This document shows positions 9,509-21,512 of a DNA stretch of 64,000 bases, piece by piece. Position 1 is the stretch's first letter. Every line of letters begins with the position of its first letter. The stretch is taken from the NCBI GenBank assembly GCA_907163375.1, contig CAJQUW010004739.1, positions 124,001 through 188,000 on the forward strand, in the 5' to 3' direction. This DNA comes from Prostheceraeus crozeri. Lineage: Eukaryota > Platyhelminthes > Polycladida > Euryleptidae. The notes beneath the pieces were generated by a model. The model ran no database searches and was not told the origin of the DNA. It worked only from the letters and a program-made list of their open reading frames with translations. The position numbers were made by a program, and so were the translations under genes.

Positions 9509-9762
9509 CCCTTTCATGCATAAATTATTTTCAAAAAATATTTATTTACTTTTTTTTGAAAAATAAAAATTTTCTTTGAATACAATTTGCAGGCGTTCTA
9601 GGGATCGTACGAAGTTGGGAGAGGTGTCATTAGAAGCACATTGATCTCTTCTTTCTTTTGGTTACAGCATTTTGCCGCTTTGGGCTCAATATTTCTGCGC
9701 AATGTTGATCCAAAAGATGTGGGTCAAAATGTTCTCTACAAGGCACAAAATGCATTAAAGGG
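9509..9762. mobile_element. piggyBac-type MITE
   Basis: The 254-bp element begins CCCTTTCATGCA and ends TGCATTAAAGGG, an imperfect inverted repeat starting with CCC. TTAA follows the right end (9763-9766) and TCAA precedes the left end (9505-9508), consistent with one substitution in a TTAA target duplication. CCC-starting ends with TTAA targets are the piggyBac signature. There is no coding; it is presumably mobilised in trans. Confidence 0.5.
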
Positions 9763-9766
9763 TTAA

Positions 9767-10289
9767 TCATGACTGATGCAGCAAGGCTATAGCTCACCAG
9801 ATCCTTTAAAATAGTAACATAGTCTAAGATTGGTTAATTGCATCCAATCTTATAAGAAAATTCTGCAAAGTCTAATCTTTTTCCTATCATCATATCTTAA
9901 TTAAAGTATGAATGAACTTTTTTAAACGCAAATTTATCCTCAAAGCGCACGAGATGTCTCACGTCTTCCACTGTCTAGAAGAGGTAATCATCGAATAGAC
10001 CAATGATTCCTCAACCTATTTTTCTTTACTTTTACTGAGTTTTGGACGATGGATTGTCAAAGTAATCACCAACATAAATTTGGTATGACGGAAGGGATGA
10101 GAGAGAAACAGAGATCGCCTTAAGTGGAACTTGGGATGAGAAAGATATTGCTGAGGATGAGAGTTCTGGTAAAGACGATTGATACCGATCAATTAAATCT
10201 ACATCCACTTTTATGTTCGAACTCCTGTGAAGCAGAGTTATACTAGCTACAGTCTCATCACTTTAATGAAATGTTTATTTAGCCCGGCA
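9767..10289. other. Unannotated non-coding stretch
   Basis: No supported gene or repeat seen. Confidence 0.4.
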
Positions 10290-10850
10290 GCCAGAACGAG
10301 TTTCTCCAGGAAAAGAGGCCGAAAATGAGACTTTCACAATATGATGTACATCTTCTGTCTACTACGAATCTGCACGTCTGTCGAACTCTAGTGAGTTCCT
10401 CTTCTTGTCAGACAGGATCAAAGAAAAACACATGCAAATCCAATGGGACGCACATTGCAGCTTTATGTTAAATTGAAATTTTCTATGTTTTCGCTGATCA
10501 ACTGGAAAGTATTAAGTCTAAGGTCATAATTTTTGACATGGAATGTCTTCAGGTCATTTCCTATGATGTGCATGTGCTATTATTATGCTTCTGATCGACA
10601 ATGTATTTGAGAATGTGGTTGATTGTGGATAAAGTTGCTCAAAATGTTGGTGTTTGCCAACATTAAGAGGCTCGCCAAATCAAAACGTGTTTAGCTTTAT
10701 ACACAGGGATGCATGAACATGAAAGGAAATGACCTGAAGACATTCGGTGCCAAAAAGTATGACTCTGAGCTTAGTGCTTTTCGTTTAATCAGAGAAAACA
10801 TAGAAAATTTCATTTTTGCCCAAACTGCAATCTGCGTCATGCATCTGCGA
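10290..10850. repeat. Fold-back dispersed repeat, copy A
   Basis: Bases 10290-10713 align in direct orientation with 58005-58412, with many shared blocks such as TGGAATGT(C/T)TTCAGG. Copy A also folds on itself: about 10480-10575 is inverted relative to about 10707-10812 (AGGAAATGACCTGAAGACATT and its complement). This is a fold-back or MITE-like family without coding. The 135-aa frame on the minus strand (10697-11104) crosses one arm and is probably not a gene. Confidence 0.6.
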
Positions 10851-13800
10851 ATTGATTTATTCAGATAAAGCGCATTTGGTATCATGATTACCAATATGTA
10901 CTTATTATACACCGGTGATGTAATGTATGACAAAGCTCGACTCATTTGACTTATGTACGCCATATACATCACAAGCAAAGCAACAAGCAACATGACGTGA
11001 ATAACAATAAAAAATTGTAATATTATATTACAGATATCACCCGTTAAGCGCTTCTTGCTCTTATTGCTATAACTGTAAAAGAATTTGTGGATGCATTTGC
11101 ACAAGCATTTACAAACCTATATAGGCATCTGAAATTTGGAAGTTAGCTTCCTTATTTATTAATTTTTCTGCTACGGTTTGACTGTAATTCATTTGAAGTG
11201 GTGACTCACTCACTGTATAGTCCTACTATTGATAAGAAAAATATTTTTCATGTCACTAGGCATCCAAATTTCCTTATGCAGAAAAAACCAAATTTATCCA
11301 GTTTTTCATGCCACACGAAGTAAATATATAGTTTTGGTTAATACAGTTCCTCAACGTCCACGAAATTAAAGCAAGCCATTATCTGCTGCTTCTAAAGTGA
11401 ATTTTGTGCCTTCAATTATAGTTATCAAATGGATTCAAGATAAAAAAGAATTTAAAAATGAATATGTCAGTACCGAATAAATTATCGTATTATAGAGCAT
11501 CTGTAGCTTTCCATCGATGGCATTCACGGAAATAATTACAACAGGGGAGCAAAGTGGGTTCATTTGGTGAAGCCCTTGTTGTCATTCTAAGTTACTTCAT
11601 ATTTCAAAATCTTTATTTCTAGCATTCGCCAAAGCTATTGATCTGATGCCATTATTCGGTCACAAAATTAATAGCGTTATTTATGTTTTCCACAATAGGG
11701 ATAATTGTGTGCAAATTAACTTCATCAAGAAAGATGAAAGTTTAGATTAAAGATGTTTAGGCTGGATTCTACAGAAGATATGGAAACATGAATAATACTG
11801 AGTGACCGTTTCCTTGCGCACAAGCCATTCCTTCATTGCATGTGCACCTGATCAATGCATTGATCTCTGAAGCGACGGTCGGTTAATAGCTTTTATGATT
11901 CTTTTAAAAAAGCGATTTTTAGTAAAGCATGGTAGTGCTCAAAACAAATTAAGTGAAATCATCAATTTCTTGCGGAGGGACAATGACACGAGGAATACGA
12001 AATTGCAGGATAATTCAAAATGCTAGGGATAAATCTAGGATGCAGGCCTACACATAGTAAGTGTACGTAGGTAGAGTGTCGACTCAAAAAGTATCTGTAT
12101 ACAGTGAAAATTTTTATATGAAAAGATTCAGTTTTTTGCGGAGATTGCGTTCCCGTGGTCCAAAAAATTATTTGAGCAGTTTTGAAAAAGTCAAAATTTT
12201 GCCAATTTATATACTACCGAGATGTCTCCCCTATACAAGTAGCATGAAACAAGTTGGATGTCAAAAGGTATGAATATTTGCTAATAAGCATCCTAGCTAA
12301 GCGGAAATTATGCTGCTGATCAAGGAAATCTAATGAACGGCATTATAATGGTGGAATTCTTCATGAAAAAGTCGAGAGTTTACTGTGCTGTCGTGGCTGA
12401 AATTTCATGTTTATAATTCAATTTTCATCGTCATGAATTTATGATTCACTAAATTAATGTTTCACTCCTTGAATCTGAATGGTGATATGGACCCATTTAT
12501 ATCTTTCAAAGTTAATTGAAATCATTGTTCTTGATTGTTATATTTTGCTCTACCAGTGGCAGGTTGCTTGTGATATGATAACGCTGAAGAAGATTCTCTT
12601 GAGGTTCAGCATGAGAGCAATAGCAGGTCATCGAGTTGCTAATTTAACAAACATTACCTCTTTAAGGATGTCATGACACGGACGATCTGTAAAGTAATAT
12701 CATTTCCTTCTGCATTGCTATCATGATCAGTCAGTTCCGTGGTAATTTCTTCAAAACTGCATAAATGCACATATCTCACATTTGGAAGCAATTCCGACTA
12801 TATCACCCTCGAGATCATTCAATAAAATCGAAAGTGCATACACATTGGGGATTTAATAAATGCGGAGTTACCACTCTACCTAATATACTTACCCTATGGG
12901 CCTACATGTCGAGAACTCTAGCAAACGAAAAAGATTGCGAACAATCACACCAACAAACATAGTTGAGATAAAGAAAACAAAAGAAGATAAGAGCAATGGC
13001 TGATGCGTCTCATAACTGGTTGTGACAAGTGAGATTTCGATGAATGGGGTTTCCCATGATTAGGTTTTCTGTAGGTGGAGACAACAGGCTAAATTACTAC
13101 AGAACAATGATACGAACGCATTCACACTCATGGTCATATTTGCAGCAATTTATAGAGATGTGTTCGTGTTCAATCTGGAATGGAATACAGGATTGACATG
13201 ATAAAAATAATTATTATCAAAAGATCACTTTTGTCTTTTCTTTCTTTGCAATAATCAATTATAGCTACGAACTGAGGAGAAAATCTACAGACATTATCAT
13301 TCATTTTCCATTCCTCGTAGAAGAATTTCCTCTCTGACTTATCTGAATGAATGATGATTGTGAAAAGAATTCTCAGGGACATATCAAATAATAAAATATT
13401 GTTTATTGACAGTTTTTGATTGAAAGTAATTTTCGAGAACAAACTTCTTCTTTCTATTTTGGCACCTGAAACCCTAGCATCAAATGATGAAATCATTTCC
13501 TATCAGTCCTGTTTGAAGAAAGTTTATCAAGTTTTTCTGACATTAAGATAGATGAGTGAGCTTCCTACGCAGATAATTGTCGATTTCATCTAAATTGACA
13601 TTCATCGGTAGCCACAAGGAAATTGCTAAAACGGAGGATTTTTATCATTCGACGTTTCATGATATACTGAAATATTCGAGGATGAAATGCAAAGATGGTC
13701 AAAGAGAGCATATCGCTGCAAGTTAGTGACATTTGTTATTTCTCACAGTGCATTATTACAATATCGTATGACACAGTACCAGAGACAATTATCTCAATAC

Positions 13801-14595
13801 ATAAAGGAAAATGTGACATTTCAAGGACATAATATCGCTGACTATACCTTTAATCCATCTATAGTAAAATTATGACTTTTGAGTAAATGTGAACTCCCCT
13901 TTGGCTGTCCGACTATCTAATTGTGAATTAAATAACATCGGTCGGAAGTGCAACTGAGATGATAGAAGTCACGAAAAATCATAAATAGAGGATTATTTAT
14001 CACACAGTGATTTTTAAATTCTATTCAGAATTTTCATCGGACTTGAACTGTGCCCGAAAGTCTTAATCATAATCGATCGGATTCGGAAGTCACCTTGATG
14101 CCTAGCTGACCAACATTGAGACGGATTGGTGTGACAAGGAGAACCATGCCCTCTTAATTGTCAATCGTGTAAACGGAACTCAATCATCTTTAATCGCAAT
14201 GATTGACATTGATTTGCGCGAGACACGAGTCTATAGACAAATCGTCATCCAGGAAACGCAGCTTGCCATCGAATCTGAAAAGAACATTTGCACATGCAAT
14301 TTTCAAAATGTACCGAAGAGTATTTTTTCTGATTGGAATGTCATCGTCGGTCAGTAAAGTCAAAATTTGATCAGTGATGACAAGCAAATACGCTGTAGTC
14401 GTGTTTGATAGGAAATAACGGTTCAACAGTTTGTAAATCCGAAAGCAAAGATAACAAAGAAGAAAATATGCACAAATCAAACCCAGACGGCAGCAATAAG
14501 CGTTGTAATGCATAAGTTATACCCACATGTCTGTTGGTTCTATGTATCCTAAAGTCTTCTGTGCGTGATGATTGTTGCCTACTTGAAAATTTAGC
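10851..14595. other. Unannotated non-coding stretch
   Basis: About 3.7 kb of AT-rich sequence. The frames present are short, rich in stops nearby and without recognisable motifs. No tRNA or repeat end was found. Confidence 0.4.
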
Positions 14596-15120
14596 ATGAT
14601 CCTTACCAATGTAAAAAACGATCTGGCAAACGTTTATCATTCATTGATTACCAGTTTGATTTTGTATGTCTCAGTTACCTATGGTCGTTTACCTGCGAAG
14701 TTGTTGATAAAATTAGAGCGGTTTCAGAAACGTGCACATAAGATCATTTGCGGTTCAGATTGTTCATGTAAGAATTTCCCTAATCTTGCAAATATTTTCG
14801 AAGAGAGGGCCATTGATTTCTTGTTAAAATGTGAAAGCTCAATCTTTACATCCACTAAACAGCTTCATTCCTGAAAGAGTGCGTGTCAGCAAACATTTTC
14901 GAAAACCTTTTCTTGTCGTACGAGCACGTAAGCTCATTATTCCATGGTCATATATTTTGTACTGTCAACGTTTGTCAGTCTACAACTAACAAATGAAGTC
15001 TGATTTTTCTTTATGTCACACTTTTTCTTCACTTTAGTTCGTCTGTGCCTTTTCTCACTTGTATTCACTCGTTGTTGTAACTTGTGATCTATACGATTTC
15101 AATTTTAATAAATAAAAATC
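14596..15120 (+). mobile_element. LINE 3' end fragment (jockey/CR1/I-like RT C-terminus)
   Basis: The frame 14596-14874 reads NVYHSLITSLILYVSVTYG, LPAKLLIKLERFQKRAHKII and then CG. This is the thumb/C-terminal pattern of non-LTR retrotransposon RTs (YxSLIxSxLxY...LExxQKRAxxII). A frameshift near 14855 moves the reading to HPLNSFIPERVRVSKHFRKP, which continues to a stop at 14987-14989. An A-rich tail with AATAAATAAAAATC follows at 15101-15120. The catalytic RT region and endonuclease are absent, as expected for a 5'-truncated copy. Confidence 0.72.
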
Positions 15121-16360
15121 ACTTATCTTAAATAATGCATATCAACAAGAATAAATATTTTATCATAATTTATTTTGCAATCGCCTGACCAGTTTGCAAT
15201 GAGTACATTGATTGGTTACTTGCATTTTGTTGCTGACCGTTTAGAAGAAAGCTTATGAATAGGAAACTTTGTTTACCTGCATATAGGGTACTTTCTTCCT
15301 ATATGTAAATCACTATAAGTTGTTGCTATTACTTATTACTCGCATTGTACGAGCATGTAAATCATTTGAGATGCATGTCACCTGTCGATTTAGAGTCATC
15401 AATTACTTGACGCATTATATCAGAAAACTTGTTTTTTGGAGACTGTACCCATGGCCATGCAGCAAGGGGATGTGATGTTTGTTAACCGTGACGATTTTCA
15501 AACTCATGAAAAGAACGCTTTGTATATCATTCATAAATTCCAAGAATCTTTGTACAGATATGGCGCATCAAGCAAAACAGAAAATCCTTCAAGACGAGGG
15601 ATTTGTGAATGAAATGTAATTTCTGCTGGAATAGAGCTGTCATTGATAAGAGTTTATAGATAATGGTGTGAATTGGAACCACGCTTTACAAAGATTTTTG
15701 AAAAAGTAGTAAACATCGGATGCGATAGCTTATTCTCAGCCTCAGTAGGCCTAATTGTCTGCGTGGTGTTTAGACAGAATTGATAATTACTAATTGTACA
15801 TTTATGCAATAATGCTCAGTGCCTGCTCAGAGTAGTGCACGATTACCGAAGCTCTTATTTTACTAAATTATTTAAGGTTTATAATGTCAATTGAATAGTG
15901 TATTATTAGAAGGGACAGAAATAACAATATTAACGCAAAATAGTATTTAAAACAATGATATAAAGCCGGGTTTTTAGACATGGCTCTAAAACCACGCATT
16001 TGAGCATGAACTTTATTCTGTATAACATTGATGCATGCAAAGTTTGTATTTAAACAGGATTTTAAACTGTGTTTTCAACACATGCAACACGTGTTCATTT
16101 TAACCGTGGTTTTAAGCATATTTTTAAGTCTTTAGAATATGCTTATAAACACGTTGCTTCAAAACTATGACATTTCGAGATCCCAGTACTTGAAATGAGT
16201 ATGATATAGACAGACATATTGATGCACTTTAATGATGAGAGAGAAAGTAAATAAGCCAAAAATCTTACTGTCTATCCATGGGTTTTAAGAAATCGATTTT
16301 TTTACCTTTAACAAGTAAAAGCGTTATGATACAAACACGTGTTATGATGTGATATATGCT
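15121..16360. other. Unannotated stretch with weak inverted words
   Basis: No coding supported. Around 15965-16150 an AAAACCACG word and its complement CGTGGTTTT face each other across about 120 bp. This may be a very old fold-back, but the match is short. Confidence 0.35.
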
Positions 16361-16992
16361 AAAACGTTGCAATTCCGAATTTATCGCATACGATTACGTC
16401 GCAAAAGTCGCATCCCAATTCGTCGCATCCGAATTCGTGACATTCAAAATATTCTATATTTTATGTTTCCTTACATGTTTAAAAAAATTTAACTTGAAAT
16501 TTGAAACGGTGAAATAGAGAAGCAGTAACTCTGGGTTTTTTCTAATCGTAGCTGGTCATTTGAATTCTCCATCATTGAATTTATTAATTTATTCCCATAA
16601 CACGTCCTTCTCTTGATTATACCTTGAAAAAATGATTCAAGTAATGGAGTAAGCGATCGAAAAATATAATTTTAAATCACGTGATGAAAATCAAAATCAT
16701 TATGGCAGTTATCGAAATAAGGAAACATAGTTGGTTCGCCTAGAGATGCTTAGAGTTGATCTAAGCATGGACTAACCTGAACTTGGAAATATCTATTCTT
16801 AATAATCCCTATTTGTACCATGCCTTGGCATGGGCACCATAGACCCGTAGACTTCGTTCTGATCTACGCATGATTAGCTTATTGATCAATCAAACTGCGA
16901 CCAAATCGGAGTCCAATTGCGACGAAAATGGAAGCGTGATCAATTAGGATACGACGCTTCCGCATGCGACGAATTCAGAACTTCGACGTTTT
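16361..16992. mobile_element. MITE-like element with about 48-bp inverted ends
   Basis: The left end AAAACGTTGCAATTCCGAAT (16361 onward) matches the reverse complement of the right end, which reads AAAACGTCGAAGTTCTGAAT going inward from 16992. The similarity continues through a TCGCATxCG block and an ACGTCG/GCGTCG block for about 48 bp at roughly 75 percent. There is no coding inside and no clear target duplication. It is a non-autonomous DNA element of unknown superfamily. Confidence 0.5.
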
Positions 16993-18477
16993 CGTACAAT
17001 ACGGTTATGACGCTTGATGAATAGCTTGTTGTCGACGTCACAGGTGCTATGTTTCAGTCACTTAAGCTGTTTTTGAGATTGCTGACACATTTAATAGGTT
17101 GCTCAATTGAGAAGAAACAATGAAAAATGCTGGAATAAAAAAGCAAAACAATAAATATGAAAATGTTAAAAAAGCAAAGAAAGCAAACTAATTCATTTAT
17201 GAGAATTTTAAAAACATGGTTTTGTCACTAATGTGTTCTCGAACGCAAATGAAGTGTTTTTGGATTTATTCAATGCGCAGTAAGTAGGAGGCTGCGTGCG
17301 CATGCACGCACACAAAAAAATTTATAAATTAAGTAAGAGGAAATACCCGGTGCTAACTTGTCCTCATTGAGTGAAATAGCTATTACTTTTAAAAGCTTTA
17401 TAATCAGACAAGAGAAAGAATTCTCTTGGAATTTTTTTGAAATGGACATTTTTACCAGATCAACCTTCTTTTATATGTGATTTATATTTTATAATTATAC
17501 TTTATTAATAATGATCATTTGCTCCGATTTTCCATTTGCCATTTGACATCAAATGAACTCATTGAAAATGCATGTACTTGTATCATGAAATGTCATAAAT
17601 TGCTGAGATCAAGAGCTTCATTCCACAGTATTTTTGTATATATATAAATTCCATAATTATACGAACATATACATATTCCACGATTCTACGGCCTGAACTT
17701 TTGTGAGTGTGAGAGCGAAGGACGTGAAGTGTTGAAATTCTAAAATGAAAACTGCTATAATATGCACAAACTTGCTACCATCCAAGCAATCCCATAATAA
17801 CGAGAGTATTTACAGCATCAAGATAATCCAACATGCTGCTATAGGCTATTCTGCACTTTAAGTTTGAATTAAATGCTGCTGTCGATGGAATTTGAAACAA
17901 TAAATTTGCAGACGTGCTTATCCAAGATGTAGCAGATATGTCGTCTACATGATGCTATGTAATAGTCTATTAAAGGTCGATTCCGACAATGTTCCATTAA
18001 TCGACATCAATATCAGTATATGATTTGCTTGCATAAATGCCTTACCATATCAATAATACTGTTTTATTCCTTCATCACTTTAAATAGCTAGATTCATATT
18101 CTGAATATTTCTACTGAAAATGACAATACCATCTGTCTTATTGTTTGATAAGAAATGCTCTTGTAACTATTCATTTATGCTTGGAAATTGAATACCACTT
18201 TTCATCCGCACTTTACATTGAAAGGGTCTAACACGGAGTCTTAATCCTATTTTTTAAAGGAGCATAGACCTCGTATGCTATTTTTCTTATCATCATACAA
18301 CAGAGCAACTATGATCGCTATGTCTGATACATAGATATCTAAAATAATGAAGTCAATTTTTGATTTAGACCGACATTTAGACGACCCTGCTAGACCTTTT
18401 GAATTTGCAGTGCATTCATGTTAACATCAGCTTTAACTATTCGATTTCCTAATTCATTGAACAAATTTATATTTCAG
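16993..18477 (+). other. Non-coding, probable intron upstream of exon a
   Basis: No supported gene. The last bases form a pyrimidine-containing tract ending in TTTCAG before the exon at 18478. Confidence 0.4.
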
Positions 18478-18565
18478 GTATTTATGAATTGGAAAATTCC
18501 AGCCACTGTGTTTGGTCTTCCGGATAGAAAAGAAAGGAAAGAATGTAAAGACAGTGACGAAGAAG
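18478..18565 (+). CDS. Host gene exon a (unidentified protein)
   Basis: An 88-bp open block lies between acceptor ATATTTCAG and donor GTAAGC. Only one frame is open: VFMNWKIPATVFGLPDRKER, then KECKDSDEE, ending in phase 1 (a single G). An internal ATG at 18484 could be a start. The charged, acidic end joins in phase with exon b, which is also acidic. I do not recognise the protein. The combination of consensus borders, single open frame and phase match with two downstream exons supports a real gene. Confidence 0.55.
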
Positions 18566-19020
18566 GTAAGCTGAAGATTTTTATGGATAATCTTTAGAGA
18601 AAGTTCAAGTGAATTCAGAGGAACGGGGTCATGGTAATGTCATGTGCCCCCAAGGGACATTAATAAGTCCTGTTTGTTTATTATCAATTAGAGCAGTCGA
18701 TATAACTTTTTGATTGTTAGAAAATTATCAATTCTTGTTTTTATATACACATACTGTACATGCAATTTTGTTGATGAAACAGTTATGAAATCCATTCCAT
18801 AGAGTTCCTTTCCTGGAATTTACAGTGAAAATGATGTTAGTGAAAGTGTTTTTTGAAGAAAATCTTTCTTTTGGGTCTACACCACCTCTTGGTTAAAGAC
18901 CTACAACCTCATTGAATGGGTGATTTTTTCAACTATTTGGATGCGCGCTTAAAAATGCATTTTTGCTGCAAATTCAGGTTCGCCAACTTTTTATTCAATG
19001 ATGAGATGTACATATATATT

Positions 19021-19264
19021 GTAGCGGTGACAGTCTTCCTCTTGGCATGTTCCATCTGGGTGACTGCATTACGGATGACGTTCTCGAGGAAGACTTCGAG
19101 AACTCCTCGGGTCTCAGACCGGAGATATGATTGGCACCACCTCGTCATGCAAGGCAACGAATAGCGGGTTTCGTGATACCTTGGATGTCATCAGGCAGCA
19201 CTTTGCGATGACTCTTGGTAATACCATTTCCGAGACCTTTACCTACTTTGCCTCGTCCAGTCAT
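19021..19264 (-). pseudogene. Histone H4 pseudogene
   Basis: The minus-strand reading from ATG 19264 gives [20 protein letters not shown] and [19 protein letters not shown], then a TGA in place of an arginine codon, then [10 protein letters not shown]. After a small deletion that changes the frame it resumes as [20 protein letters not shown] and [11 protein letters not shown]. This is histone H4 from residue 1 to about 84; the last 19 residues are lost. Many arginines and lysines are replaced, so it is long dead. It lies in the interval between exons a and b, on the opposite strand, with no histone neighbours. The lack of introns does not prove retroposition because H4 genes are normally intronless. 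Confidence 0.9.
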
Positions 19265-19964
19265 TTTGAGGAGAAGTCATTTTGTTGCGAAACAACAATT
19301 TCTCTTCTGTTTAGTAGGGACCTTCAGTTGTTTTCTGTGACTGGGTTCAGATTAGACGCACACACATGTATGTTCCTGTTTTCCAATGCTCTTGGAAATA
19401 AAAATTTTTGATTTTTGACTTTTAACCTGCGTATAGTATGTATAGTATATACAATATTGCACAAGTCCATGCCTTCAAATCGAGATGCAAGTTCTGGTTT
19501 GGTCAATCCTGTGCTATTTATCGAACTGAATGATTTTGGGCATCGTTGAACGATCTAGAATCAGTCAAGGAAGTCCCATTACTAATGAAACAATACCGGT
19601 ACGTGGTCTATAAACACATATTATACCAGTGTTTACAAAATACATCATTTAAATGAGACATCACAATACATATAATTGCAATGAATCCGAAATGCGCCAT
19701 TGAATAAACAATAAAATGCCACTTTTAAGTGTCAAATTGCATAAGAAATTTTGCAACCTGCATGCAAGTAAATTTGTCTACATTTTGTCTTTAATTGATT
19801 ACTTTCGCGCCATATTCCTATGAATACTAAGATCAACCGTTATGTGGACAAATAAAAGAAGAAGAATTCGATGAATAGAAATCTTCTGAAACACGTTAGT
19901 CATCCAATGCATTATTGCATTTCCTGTAATAAACGGTGCCCTGAAACGCAACTGAAAGGTAAAC
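19265..19964. other. Unannotated non-coding stretch
   Basis: No supported gene; short frames only. Confidence 0.4.
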
Positions 19965-20000
19965 TTTTTAATAAACGCCACCCTCTAACGAACGCCGCAC
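19965..20000 (+). repeat. AATAAACGCC/CGCCGCAC repeat, copy 1
   Basis: About 36 bp (TTTTTAATAAACGCCACCCT onward) similar in direct orientation to 21433-21469. It is likely a DNA-transposon end or subterminal block. Confidence 0.45.
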
Positions 20001-20236
20001 CTCTGATATCATGAAAATTATAAGAAAAGAATTGTAACCAATGTAGTACATACATCGTTCATTTAGCTAGAAAAACAAGAATGTAGTAATCAAACGTCAC
20101 TGGAATACTTGATGATCTTGCACTGATATTATAACAAAAGAAGTCACATTAACCCTCATCAGCCCAGCAAATCTATCCACCTGACTGCATATGTAGTTTT
20201 TGCATGTTTTCATTGGCTCTTAATTGATGTATCAAT

Positions 20237-20702
20237 GTAATGATGTGGTATCAATGTACATGTAGTCAAGGTATGGGACGGATACATGTTGTTGATGGAT
20301 CGATGAATGCTAGTCAGTATCTTTGTGTACTAAGGACTCGTTTGGTCCCTCAGGCAAGTGATTGGTTCGGGGATGACTTCATTTACCAACAAGATAACGC
20401 CCCCTGCCACACAGCCAAAGTGATCAAAAAATACTTCGAGGAGAATCAAATTCGAGTGTTACCATGGCCGAGCAATTCTCCAGACATGAGCCCGATAGAA
20501 ACAATATGGGCCATCATCAAACGACAACTGGAGCGACACACCCTTACCGGTCGAAGTGATTTGATCAATCGGCTTCTCGACGTAAGACAGCGTGACACTG
20601 AGGTGAAGCAAAACTTGATGAGAGTTGTAGGAAGTTGATGTTGAGCATGCCTGAACGTGTGAGCACGTTATTGCAAGCCAAAGGTGGCCACACCAAGTTT
20701 TA
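20237..20702 (+). mobile_element. Tc1-like transposase C-terminal fragment (DD34E)
   Basis: The frame from 20240 contains GMGRIHVVDGSMNASQYL, then IYQQDNAPCHTAK with the second catalytic aspartate, then LPWPSNSPDMSPIETIWAII with the glutamate 34 residues later. This is the DD34E spacing of Tc1. A frameshift close to the stop at 20636-20638 separates the family's last residues SMPERVSTLLQAKGGHTKF, which end at 20702. The helix-turn-helix DNA-binding half and the first aspartate are missing, and I find no inverted repeats. It is a dead, 5'-truncated copy. Confidence 0.85.
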
Positions 20703-21432
20703 ATACGCTGGTGTACTAAAATATACATTGTTTATAGACTTGTAAGACTTTTGTGTTCAGAAATTCAAAAGAATCAAAAGAAAATAAACATAAAAGCACA
20801 TTTATGGTGAAAAGTGTGGGTGACCCAATTAATATGCTCGCTACTGTACATACATTGATATCCTTGATATATCAGCTCAGATTCTTATCATATAATGTTC
20901 ACTTGGACATACGTGCCGCTATCACGTAGGCCTACTGATGAAGGTTGAAGGCATCACACTCATTGTGCTTCAATCACTCTATATTTTACTGTATTCTCAT
21001 TATGCAAGTAACTTACCTCACACTCTAATCATTTCGCTAATTAATTGTTTACTATTATGTCTAATTTTATGTTGCCATCGACATCAGATTCTGAATTAGA
21101 ATCAGATTCGGTGAGCACTGAGTCATGACATGACCCTTCACGCTCAAGTTTTGTGTGAGTCTCCCCTTCAAGTGACCATGAAAAAGAAACAGCAAATACA
21201 GATACGATATCGGCAATTCCAAGAAATTAGTCCCACGCTATGTTCAATCACCATATCGAAGAAACCAACACGCTTTGTCGGCAATGAACTTATCGAAAAT
21301 GTAGAAAGAAGAATGTTTGATGTGTTTTTGGCTCCCTTTGATACTTTCCGAAAAGGTCACATGTCTGGAAATTATTGTTGATATTCAATTTGGAAAACTG
21401 CACATTGTGTTGAACTCTGCACTTAAAATTAA
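20703..21432. other. Unannotated non-coding stretch
   Basis: No supported gene. The plus-strand frame at 21130-21381 (83 aa) has no recognisable motif. Confidence 0.35.
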
Positions 21433-21512
21433 TTTAGTAATAAACGCCGCTCTCTGTTAAGCGCCGCACTTAAAAGTTATCTAGCGCCGCAGCGTTTATT
21501 AGAGGAAGTGCG
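21433..21512. repeat. AATAAACGCCGC repeat, copy 2, with small fold-back
   Basis: Similar to 19965-20000. In addition TAATAAACGCCGCT at 21438-21451 is answered by an inverted AGCGTTTATTA at 21491-21501, making an imperfect fold-back of about 64 bp. CGCCGCA words recur between. No transposase for it is visible. Confidence 0.45.

Noticed and set aside
10697-11104. 135-aa minus frame with hydrophobic stretches, reminiscent of a receptor fragment
   Set aside because: It crosses an arm of the fold-back repeat, has no conserved receptor motif, and its hydrophobicity follows from AT-rich codons.
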